64,000 nt of DNA from Nonomuraea solani (GTDB lineage: Bacteria; Actinomycetota; Actinomycetes; Streptosporangiales; Streptosporangiaceae): NCBI RefSeq assembly GCF_900108335.1, contig NZ_FNVT01000008.1, forward strand, positions 124,001-188,000. Reading direction: 5' to 3'. The notes beneath the pieces were generated by a model, which did not search any database, was not told where the DNA came from, and was given only the letters and a program-made list of their open reading frames with translations. Each line of letters opens with the position of its first letter. Within the stretch, counting starts at the first letter, position 1. The translations under genes and the position numbers were made by a program. Shown here in pieces: positions 57,032 through 64,000 of the stretch.

Positions 57032-60000
57032 TTGTCTCGATCACTGACCCTCGCCGCGGCCGTCATCCTCGGCTTAGGCACGTCCTTGGTGGCCACGTCC
57101 GCACAGGCGTCCATCGATCCCCTGCCGCCCCGCGACCGCATCGAGCTGTACGAGCTCGACAGCCCGCCGGGCACCGGGCAGACACTCAGGGAGAAGGGCT
57201 TCGACGTCGTCCAGCAGCAGTCCAAGGGCGGCAAGGAGCACGTCGAGCTGACCGCCGCCCAGACGGACCTCGACGCGTTGCGGAAGCTCGGCTACAAGCC
57301 GGAGCCCGTACGCAACCCGCAGGGCCAGAGCCAGCTTGAGGCGGCCAGGGCGCAGGCGGCCGCCGGTTACACGGTCTTCAAGTCCTACTCCGAGGCCGGG
57401 GGCATCGCCGACCAGCTCAAGGCGATCGCGAACGCCAACAAGGACATCGTCAAGCTCCAGTCGATCGGCAAAACCCTGCGCGGCCAGGACATCCTGGCGG
57501 CCAAGGTCACCACGAACGCGGCGAAGTCGCCCGACGGCGCCAAGCCCTCGACCCTCTACTCGGCCACCCAGCACGCCCGCGAGTGGATCGCCACAGAAGT
57601 GGACATGCGGCTGCTGAAGTACGTGCTCGCGAACAGGACCACGCTCAAGGACCTGCTCGACAAGACCGAGCTGTGGTTCGTACCGGTGGCCAACCCGGAC
57701 GGATACGACTTCACCTTCACCGACGGCAACCGCCTGTGGCGCAAGAACCTGCGCGACAACAACGGCGACGGGCGGATCACCGGCGGCGACGGCGTCGACC
57801 CGAACCGGAACTTCCCCACGAACTTCCACTACGACGAGGAAGGCTCGTCGAGCATCCCGAGCAGTGACACCTACCGCGGCACGGGCCCGGCCAGCGAGCC
57901 CGAGACGAGGGCGATGGACGGCCTGCTCAAGCGCGTCGGGTTCGAGATGCAGCTCAACTACCACTCGTACGGCCCGCTGCTGCTCTACCCCATGGGCGTG
58001 CAGATCGCCACGGAGACCGCCGACAACCCGATCTACGAGGCGCTCAGCGGCGACGACGTCAACCCCGCCATCCCGGGCTTCGACCCCGACCTCGGCGCCG
58101 AGCTGTACACCACCAACGGCGACACCAACGACCAGGCCCACTTCCAGTACGGCACGCTGTCGTGGACGCCCGAGCTCAACGAAGGCTGCGACGGCTGCGG
58201 CTTCGTCTTCCCCGACAACGAGGCGCTGGTGCAGGCCGAGTTCGAGAAGGGCATACCGTTCGCGCTCGACGTGGGCAAGTCCGCGGCGAACCCGTCGGAG
58301 CCGGTCAGCCACCTGGGCAACAAGACGCCCGACTTCGTGATCGACCCGTTCGAGGTCAGCCACGGCAAGGAGCAGGTCGTCCAGGTCAACGCCAAGCGCA
58401 GTCTCGGCCGGGTGTTCCTGAACTACCAGGTCAACGGCGGCCCCGAGAAGGGCTACCTGATCAGCAACCAGGAGTGGAAGGGCGGCGAGCGGTACGGCGC
58501 CGGCTACGACCGCTACTACCACCGCCTCCGGGGCAAGATCACCGGCACGAAGCCGGGTGACAGGGTCAAGGTCTGGTTCAGCTCGTACGGCAGGCCGGAC
58601 AGCGCCGACTTCACCTACACGGTCGCCTCCGACATCGGCGGTGACGTGCTGGTCCTGGCCACCGAGGACGTCACCGGCATCAGCCCGGCGCAGGGCGTGG
58701 CCGAGGCCAAGTACGCCGACGAGTACGCCGACGCGCTCAAGGCCGCCGGCTACACCTCGGACGTGTACGACATGGACAAGATGGGCCGTAAGGCCCCGCA
58801 CCCGCTCGGCGTGCTCAGCCACTACCGCGCGGTCGTCTGGGAGACCGGCGACGACATCATCCCGAGGACGACCGGTCAGGTGCCGGGCACCACGTCCAAG
58901 GGCGGTGTGGACACCGAGCTGGCCGTGCGCGACTACCTGAACGAGGGCGGCAAGCTGCTGCACGCGGGCAAGTATCCGTCGTTCGCGGCGAACAACAACG
59001 GCGCCTACTACTACGAGCCCGACCAGCCCCTGAACCCCGAATGCACGGTCGCCGACGACCCGCCGTGCATCCCGGTGTTCAACGACTTCCAGCAGTACTA
59101 CCTGGGCGCCTACGTCTTCTTCGACGACGCGGGTACCGACCACGACACCGGTCAGCCATATGCCCTGGAAGGCAACGGCGGCAGGTTCGAGGGCTTCGGC
59201 GCCACGATCGAGCCGAGCCACACCAACTCGTTCGTGGCCACCTCGGCCATCCTGCCGGCCACCCAGTTCCCGCTGTTCGCGAGTTCGGCTCAGGTCAAGT
59301 GGGTACGCCCGGGCGGCCCGTTCGACCCGCACACGGGCTCCTGGGACGTCTACAGCGGCATCGCCGACGTCTCGTGGAAGCGGCTGACGAAGACGATCAA
59401 CCTGACCGGGAAGTCGAGCGGCGACCTGTCGTTCTGGACGTCGTACGACACCGAGGCCGGCTGGGACTTCCTGACGGTCGAGGCGCGCACGGCGGGCGGC
59501 GACGACTGGACCACGCTGCCGGACGCCAACGGGCACACCACCCAGGAGACCGGCGACAGTTGCCTGACCGCCAACAGCGGCGGCTGGCGCGTGATCCACC
59601 CGTTCACCCAGCGCTACCAGGGCGTGAACTGCGAGCCGACCGGTTCCTCCGGCGCCTGGAACGCGGCCTCGGGCAACTCGGGCGGCTGGCAGCAGTGGAA
59701 GATCGACCTGACCCCGTACGCGGGCAAGCAGGTCGAACTGTCCATCTCCTACATCAGTGACTGGGCCACCCAGGGCGCGGGCGTCTTCCTCGACGACTTC
59801 GCCGTGACGCTGGACGGCGCGGCGGCGGAGACGACCTCGTTCGAGACCGACCTGGGCGGCTGGACCGTCGGCAACCCGCCCGCGGGCTCGTCGCCGTCGG
59901 TCAACAACTGGTTCCGTACGGACCAGATCTTCGAGGAGGGCGGCGGCATCGTCACCAAGGACACCGTCTACCTCGGCTTCGGCGTCGAGAGCGTAACCGG

Positions 60001-60064
60001 TCAGGCGGCGCGTACGGACCTGGTCAAGCGGTCCATGCGGCACCTGCTCGGCGATCCTCGCTGA
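57032..60064 (+). CDS. Secreted zinc carboxypeptidase (M14 family), large multidomain
   Basis: The 1010-residue precursor starts with a Sec signal (SLTLAAAVILGLGTSLVATSAQA). Residues about 30-100 resemble a propeptide. The M14 catalytic domain follows with zinc ligands H181-x-x-E184 (SATQHAREWIATEVDM), substrate-binding DPNRNFPTNF, the third ligand His in LNYHSYGPLLLYP and catalytic Glu in SWTPELNEGCDGCGF. Residues about 450-1000 hold beta-rich regions resembling immune-inhibitor-A/MAM-like modules (VRDYLNEGGKLLHAGKYPSF; WTSYDTEAGWDFLTVEARTAGGDDW; FLDDFAVTLDGAAAETTSFETDLGGWTV). The start is TTG, with AAGGGG upstream. The 200-base leader is AT-richer than the surroundings. It probably degrades extracellular peptides. 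Confidence 0.93.
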   Translation: MSRSLTLAAAVILGLGTSLVATSAQASIDPLPPRDRIELYELDSPPGTGQTLREKGFDVVQQQSKGGKEHVELTAAQTDLDALRKLGYKPEPVRNPQGQSQLEAARAQAAAGYTVFKSYSEAGGIADQLKAIANANKDIVKLQSIGKTLRGQDILAAKVTTNAAKSPDGAKPSTLYSATQHAREWIATEVDMRLLKYVLANRTTLKDLLDKTELWFVPVANPDGYDFTFTDGNRLWRKNLRDNNGDGRITGGDGVDPNRNFPTNFHYDEEGSSSIPSSDTYRGTGPASEPETRAMDGLLKRVGFEMQLNYHSYGPLLLYPMGVQIATETADNPIYEALSGDDVNPAIPGFDPDLGAELYTTNGDTNDQAHFQYGTLSWTPELNEGCDGCGFVFPDNEALVQAEFEKGIPFALDVGKSAANPSEPVSHLGNKTPDFVIDPFEVSHGKEQVVQVNAKRSLGRVFLNYQVNGGPEKGYLISNQEWKGGERYGAGYDRYYHRLRGKITGTKPGDRVKVWFSSYGRPDSADFTYTVASDIGGDVLVLATEDVTGISPAQGVAEAKYADEYADALKAAGYTSDVYDMDKMGRKAPHPLGVLSHYRAVVWETGDDIIPRTTGQVPGTTSKGGVDTELAVRDYLNEGGKLLHAGKYPSFAANNNGAYYYEPDQPLNPECTVADDPPCIPVFNDFQQYYLGAYVFFDDAGTDHDTGQPYALEGNGGRFEGFGATIEPSHTNSFVATSAILPATQFPLFASSAQVKWVRPGGPFDPHTGSWDVYSGIADVSWKRLTKTINLTGKSSGDLSFWTSYDTEAGWDFLTVEARTAGGDDWTTLPDANGHTTQETGDSCLTANSGGWRVIHPFTQRYQGVNCEPTGSSGAWNAASGNSGGWQQWKIDLTPYAGKQVELSISYISDWATQGAGVFLDDFAVTLDGAAAETTSFETDLGGWTVGNPPAGSSPSVNNWFRTDQIFEEGGGIVTKDTVYLGFGVESVTGQAARTDLVKRSMRHLLGDPR

Positions 60065-60188
60065 CCCTTGACGAGGGGCGTGGCGCCCGGCGCCGCGCCC
60101 CTCTTGCGTGTGCGGACAGAACATGGTTCGGTCACCTTGTGGCATGGCGGAAGCAAGCAAGCATTCGGTCAAGCAGGAGGCTCACGAC

Positions 60189-61622
60189 ATGCGCCAGCAC
60201 GACAAGCTGTTCATCGGGGGCGAATGGGTGGCCCCGGCGGGCACCGGGACCATAGACGTCGTCTCCCCGCACACCGAGGAGGTCGTCGGCCGGGTGCCGG
60301 AGGGCACGGCCGAGGACATGGAACGCGCGGTGGCGGCCGCCAGGCAGGCGTTCGACCAGGGGCCGTGGCCGCGGATGACGTTCGCCGAGCGGGCCGAGGT
60401 GATCGGCAGGCTGGCCGCGATCTACAACGAGCGCCAGGGCGAGATGGCGCGGCTCATCACCGAGGAGATGGGCTCGCCGATCACGTTCTCCAACCTCGCG
60501 CAGGCGCCGCAGCCGCTCGGCATGCTGCAGTACTACGCCGAACTGGGCAAGACGTTCGAGCAGGAGGAGCAGCGGCCCGGGCTGTTCGGCCCGGTCACCG
60601 TGCGCAGGGAGCCGGTGGGCGTGGTGGCGGCCGTGGTGCCGTGGAACGTCCCGCAGTTCGTCACGATGACCAAGCTCGCGCCCGCGCTGCTGGCCGGGTG
60701 CACGGTCGTGCTCAAGCCGGCGCCTGAGACGCCGCTGGACGCGTACCTGCTGGCCGAGTGGGCGGCCGAGGCCGGGCTGCCGGCGGGCGTGCTCAACATC
60801 GTGGTCGCGGGCCGCGAGGTCGGCGAGCACCTGATCTCGCACGCGGGCGTGGACAAGGTGGCCTTCACCGGCTCGACGGCCGCCGGCCGCCGCATCGGGG
60901 CCATCTGCGGCGAGCAGCTCAAGCGGGTCAGCCTGGAGCTGGGCGGCAAGTCGGCCGCGATCATCCTCGACGACGCCGACCTGGCCGCCAGCATGGGCTT
61001 CCTGTCCATGGCCTCCCTCATGAACAACGGCCAGGCGTGCGTGGCCCAGACCCGCATCCTGGCCTCGCGCCACCGCTACGACGAGGTCGTGGACGCGGTC
61101 GCGGGCATGGTGACCGGGCAGTCCGTCGGCGACCCCGCCGACCCGGGGACCGGCATCGGGCCGCTGGTGGCCAAGCGGCAGCAGGACCGGGTCGAGGCGT
61201 ACATCAAGATCGGCATGGAGGAGGGCGCCAAGGTCGTCGTCGGCGGCCTGGAGCGGCCGCACGACCGCGGCTGGTACGTCTCGCCCACCGTCTTCTCCGG
61301 GGTCTCCAACGACATGCGCATCGCCAGGGAGGAGATCTTCGGGCCGGTGCTGGCGGTGATCCCGTACGAGGACGAGGCGGACGCCGTACGGATCGCCAAC
61401 GACAGCGACTACGGCCTGGCCGGCACGGTGTGGACGGGCGACACCGAGCGCGGCATGGACGTGGCTCGCCAGGTGCGCACCGGCACCTACGGCGTCAACT
61501 GCTTCATGCTGGAGACCAACGCGCCCTTCGGCGGCTACAAGGCCAGCGGCATCGGCCGCGAACTCGGCCCCGAGGGCCTGAACGGCTACCTCGAGTACAA
61601 GTCGATCGCCCGCCTCGGTTAG
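60189..61622 (+). CDS. NAD(P)-dependent aldehyde dehydrogenase
   Basis: The 477-residue enzyme has the general-base Glu in VSLELGGKSAAIIL (E250), catalytic Cys in MNNGQACVAQTRI (C284), cofactor motif VDKVAFTGSTAAGRRI and oxyanion Asn in VVPWNVPQF. EEIFGPVLAVIPYEDEADAV and the ending PFGGYKASGIGRELGPEGLNGYLEYKSI are standard. The ATG has AGGAGG eight bases upstream. It appears monocistronic and is followed by a long hairpin. The specific aldehyde is unknown. Confidence 0.96.
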   Translation: MRQHDKLFIGGEWVAPAGTGTIDVVSPHTEEVVGRVPEGTAEDMERAVAAARQAFDQGPWPRMTFAERAEVIGRLAAIYNERQGEMARLITEEMGSPITFSNLAQAPQPLGMLQYYAELGKTFEQEEQRPGLFGPVTVRREPVGVVAAVVPWNVPQFVTMTKLAPALLAGCTVVLKPAPETPLDAYLLAEWAAEAGLPAGVLNIVVAGREVGEHLISHAGVDKVAFTGSTAAGRRIGAICGEQLKRVSLELGGKSAAIILDDADLAASMGFLSMASLMNNGQACVAQTRILASRHRYDEVVDAVAGMVTGQSVGDPADPGTGIGPLVAKRQQDRVEAYIKIGMEEGAKVVVGGLERPHDRGWYVSPTVFSGVSNDMRIAREEIFGPVLAVIPYEDEADAVRIANDSDYGLAGTVWTGDTERGMDVARQVRTGTYGVNCFMLETNAPFGGYKASGIGRELGPEGLNGYLEYKSIARLG

Positions 61623-61632
61623 CAGCACATGC

Positions 61633-61668
61633 GCGAAGGGCCCCGCGGTCGACCGCGAGGCCCTTCGC
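61633..61668 (+). terminator. Hairpin terminator after aldehyde dehydrogenase
   Basis: GCGAAGGGCC (61633-61642) pairs with GGCCCTTCGC (61659-61668). Inside, after one mismatch, CGCGGTC and GACCGCG continue the stem. No U-tract follows, as is common for actinobacterial terminators. Confidence 0.7.
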
Positions 61669-61795
61669 CTGCCGGGCGAGGCACCCAGCGCGCCCCCGCA
61701 ACGCTAGGTGCCGATCTCGCACCCCAGGCTCGCCGGCTGCGAGCCACCATGCGCGATCGCCTGACTACAGAAGTATGTCCCACGTCCACCGCATA

Positions 61796-61839
61796 GGCGG
61801 TTTCCTTCCCCAGGGACTTTCTCCCGGCGGTTTCCTTCC
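61796..61839. repeat. 14-bp direct repeat, 30-bp period
   Basis: GGCGGTTTCCTTCC occurs at 61796-61809 and 61826-61839, about three helical turns apart, in the gap between the aldehyde dehydrogenase terminator and the alpha/beta hydrolase stop. No gene is supported here. Confidence 0.7.
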
Positions 61840-61865
61840 TTACGCCATAGGTAGACGTGTATTAC

Positions 61866-62618
61866 TCAGGAAAGGTTCGAGGAGATCCATTTGCCGATTC
61901 GGCGGATGAGTTCGGGGGTCGCCGCGGTCTCCGCGTGACCGTATCCGGGCTCGATCCAGAGCTCCTTCGGCTCGCGCGCGCCGGCGTACAACTGGTGCGC
62001 GTGGTCCAGCGGGAAGAACGCGTCCTCGTCGCCGTGCACGATCAGCAGCGGCACCGGAGAGATCAGCGCCGCGGCCTCGTGGGGCGGCATCGGCACGGGA
62101 TCCCACTCGCCGCGCGCGATCCGGGTGCGCTTGGCCATCCTGGCCGCCCACCGGCCGAACGGGCGCTCGATCGCCCAGTGCACCTGGCGCATGGGCTTGG
62201 TGCCCCGGTAGTACCAGCGGGCCGGGCCGCTCACCGCCACCACCGCGTCCACCCCGGCGAGCAGCCCCGCGTGCCGGACGGCCACCGCCGCCCCCATGGA
62301 GAAGCCCACGACCGCGAGCCGGGTGTAGCCGATCCGGCGGGCGTGCCGGACGACGGCGTCCAGGTCGAGGATCTCGGAGTCGCCCACCGTGGACTCGCCC
62401 CCGGAGCGGCCGTGGCCACGGAAGTCGAACGCGAGCACGCCGCCGTACCCGCTCAGCACGTGCACGATCCGCCGCGCGGTACGGTCCCGCCACGAGCCGG
62501 TGAAGCCATGCGCCATCACGATGCCCAGGCCGGTATGGGTGGAAGGGGTGTGGGCGGCATCGATGCGGACCCCGTCATCGGTTCTGAGCATGACGGGGAA
62601 ATGGGGCGCGTACGGCAT
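61866..62618 (-). CDS. Alpha/beta hydrolase
   Basis: The 250-residue hydrolase has the oxyanion region VMAHGFTGSWRD, nucleophile elbow VVGFSMGAAVAVRHA (Ser in GFSMG), acid Asp in LLIVHGDEDAFFPLDHA and His in PGYGHAETA. It is a cytoplasmic esterase/lipase-like enzyme of the monoglyceride-lipase/acyl-peptidase type with unknown substrate. It lies 10 bases downstream of the LuxR-type gene on the same strand and may be read with it. Confidence 0.92.
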   Translation of the reverse strand: MPYAPHFPVMLRTDDGVRIDAAHTPSTHTGLGIVMAHGFTGSWRDRTARRIVHVLSGYGGVLAFDFRGHGRSGGESTVGDSEILDLDAVVRHARRIGYTRLAVVGFSMGAAVAVRHAGLLAGVDAVVAVSGPARWYYRGTKPMRQVHWAIERPFGRWAARMAKRTRIARGEWDPVPMPPHEAAALISPVPLLIVHGDEDAFFPLDHAHQLYAGAREPKELWIEPGYGHAETAATPELIRRIGKWISSNLS

Positions 62619-62628
62619 GGGGACGAGC

Positions 62629-64000
62629 TTATGGTCGCTCGGCTTCCATCCCGCGCCCGGCCGCCCACACCGCGATCTGCGCGCGGGAGTCGAAGCCCAG
62701 TTTGTCCATCACGTTGGCGATGTGCCGGGCCACGGTGGCCGGGCTGATCACCAGCTCCTGGGCGATGGTCCGGTTGCTCAGCCCGCGCGTGAGCAGCGCC
62801 GCGACCTCCTGCTCGCGGCTCGTCAGCCCGGTGTGGCGAGGGCCCGGACCGAGCGGCGGCGGCAGCGGCGCGTGGCCGCTCTCGCCGCCGAGCACCCGCC
62901 TGGCCACCTCTTCAGGCGGCCACTCCATGCCCCTGGCCCACAGCAGCGTCACCCGGCCCTCGCCGAGCTTCGTCCTGGCCAGCGACAGCAGCTCCTGTAC
63001 GCGCCCAGGCGTCCCGAACTGGCCGATCGACTCCCGCAGGGCGGTGGCGGCCGCGCCGGCCAGCACCGCGCCCTCCAGGTCGCCCTGGGCCCTGGCCAGC
63101 GCGGACAGGGTCATGAGCGCGCGCACGATGCCCCTGCGCTGCCCCGTCTGCCTGCTCAGCTCCAGGCCGGCGGCCACGTGCTCCTTGGCGGCGGCGTAGT
63201 CGTGCAGCCCGGCCGCCACCCGTCCCATCTGGGCCCGGCAGCGGGCCAGCTCGACGCGGTTGTCCATGGACTCCAGCAGCGGCAGCGCGCAGGCGTGGTG
63301 GGTGCCGGCCGCCTCCAGGTCGCCCGCCGCCTCGGCGACCGCCCCGAGATGGGTCAGGGCCCTGGCCAGCGTCCAGTGGTGCCCCGAGCGCCTGGCCAGG
63401 GCCAGCGCCTCCTCGCCGCGGCGCTGCGCCTGGCGCAGCCGGCCGTGGAACAGCGCCAGGTTGAGCTGCGCGATCCGGACGGTGGCCAGGTTGAACAGGT
63501 CGTCGTGGGCGGTCGCCGCCGCCTCCAGCTCTTCGAGGTAGCGCAGCGCCTTCTCGCTCTGCCCGGTGCGGAAGAACACGGTCAGCGCCACGCTGTAGGT
63601 GATGCCGAGCCAGTGCGTGTACGGGTGCTTCTTCTGCTCCTCGACACCCTGCACGATGAGCTCCTCGGCGCGCTCCAGCTCGTCATCGAGCTCCAGCCCG
63701 TACGCCAGCGCCCCCTTGGCCACCGCGACCAGGTCGGCGGGCACCTCCGACAGGTCGAGCGCGAGCAGCCGCTCGTGCCAGCCGACGCTCTCGCGCAGGT
63801 CGCCGCGGACGGCGAGGACGGCCAGGGCGGCGCGGGCCAGGCGCAGCCCGTGCACCGGGTCGCGCGACTCCACCGCCCGGTCCACCGCGATCCGGCAGTC
63901 GTCGAGCAGCCCGCGCCCCCTGGTGAAGTAGGCGAACCGCTCCGGCCACGGCATCCGGTGGTCGAGCGAGCCGCCCTTGTAGCAGCGCTCCATCTCGTCG
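62629..64000 (-). CDS. LuxR-type regulator, C-terminal part (cut by window edge)
   Basis: About 455 residues are visible and the frame continues off the right edge. The visible part is a TPR-like helical array (VHGLRLARAALAVLAVRGDLRESVGWHERLLALD; ALTHLGAVAEAAGDLEAAGTHHACALPLLESM). It ends in a LuxR HTH (LTSREQEVAALLTRGLSNRTIAQELVISPATVARHIANVMDKLGFDSRAQIAVWAAG). This tail is closely similar to that of the regulator at 46.3-48.7 kb, so the two are paralogues. An NB-ARC ATPase domain is expected upstream, outside the window. Confidence 0.9.
   Translation of the reverse strand, partial: DEMERCYKGGSLDHRMPWPERFAYFTRGRGLLDDCRIAVDRAVESRDPVHGLRLARAALAVLAVRGDLRESVGWHERLLALDLSEVPADLVAVAKGALAYGLELDDELERAEELIVQGVEEQKKHPYTHWLGITYSVALTVFFRTGQSEKALRYLEELEAAATAHDDLFNLATVRIAQLNLALFHGRLRQAQRRGEEALALARRSGHHWTLARALTHLGAVAEAAGDLEAAGTHHACALPLLESMDNRVELARCRAQMGRVAAGLHDYAAAKEHVAAGLELSRQTGQRRGIVRALMTLSALARAQGDLEGAVLAGAAATALRESIGQFGTPGRVQELLSLARTKLGEGRVTLLWARGMEWPPEEVARRVLGGESGHAPLPPPLGPGPRHTGLTSREQEVAALLTRGLSNRTIAQELVISPATVARHIANVMDKLGFDSRAQIAVWAAGRGMEAERP

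Noticed and set aside
57074..60172. 1032-codon minus-strand frame opposite the M14 carboxypeptidase
   Set aside because: Repetitive V/D/G/R-rich translation without motifs. The plus-strand M14 gene has signal peptide and catalytic residues.
1..64000. CRISPR arrays, insertion sequences, rRNA genes or PKS/NRPS genes
   Set aside because: No regularly spaced repeats, transposase motifs, rRNA sequence or modular synthase domains were seen on reading both strands.

Overview
This is chromosomal DNA from a high-GC actinomycete. Leaderless starts, overlapping ATGA/GTGA gene junctions, very strong third-position G/C and the regulator mix (LuxR ATPases, LacI, IclR, SorC, FadR, MerR, TetR) all point to a soil actinobacterium. 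Streptosporangiaceae (Nonomuraea-like) is my best guess, from general gene character and not from any search. I see no phage, plasmid, IS element, CRISPR array or PKS/NRPS cluster. The window cuts a large LuxR-type gene at each end.

Layout. 0-5.5 kb: the N-terminus of a LuxR-type ATPase, then a coupled pair (an unknown helix-repeat protein plus a clostripain/caspase-clan protease), an AlkZ-like (HTH_42) putative DNA glycosylase, and IclR with a KDG-type sugar kinase. 6.6-10.4 kb: a hypothetical gene, then hemerythrin and catalase (divergent stress genes) and DUF1876. 10.4-17.7 kb: a DapA-superfamily aldolase/lyase co-transcribed with a dipeptide-type ABC transporter (one polypeptide fuses the second permease to an ATPase), facing a FadR-type regulator. 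17.7-24.1 kb: housekeeping and small genes (HD hydrolase, DUF4429, deaminase, a secreted protein, tRNA-Lys, nucleoside hydrolase, OsmC, a membrane reductase-like/ApbE pair, a holin-like protein). 24.1-33.2 kb: an ammonia-lyase-family enzyme with an altered MIO triad, a LacI-controlled amidohydrolase and thiol-dioxygenase pair, an iron-boxed FhuF-like reductase, two MFS exporters and their regulators.

33.2-41.9 kb is a single eight-gene sugar or polyol uptake and catabolism operon: SorC regulator, ribose/xylose-type ABC transporter, two FGGY kinases, a histidine phosphatase and a D-2-hydroxyacid dehydrogenase, with almost every junction overlapping. 42-45.1 kb is a second, convergent sugar ABC operon whose promoter carries the same LacI palindrome that lies upstream of the LacI gene at 30 kb, suggesting regulation in trans. 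45-52 kb: an AMP-binding fragment, an NB-ARC/TPR/LuxR regulator divergent from an ABC exporter, and a penicillin-binding-protein relative lacking its catalytic serine. 52-64 kb: a MerR/aldo-keto reductase pair with two mirrored 19-bp-spacer promoters, TetR/beta-glucosidase, a secreted coiled-coil protein, a secreted M14 carboxypeptidase, an aldehyde dehydrogenase, an alpha/beta hydrolase, and the C-terminus of another LuxR regulator.

The most notable items are the helix-repeat/clostripain pair, the G-T-G MIO site, the pseudo-PBP, the AlkZ-like protein, the two-kinase sugar operon and several clear operators. All assignments come from reading the sequence; no database search was possible.
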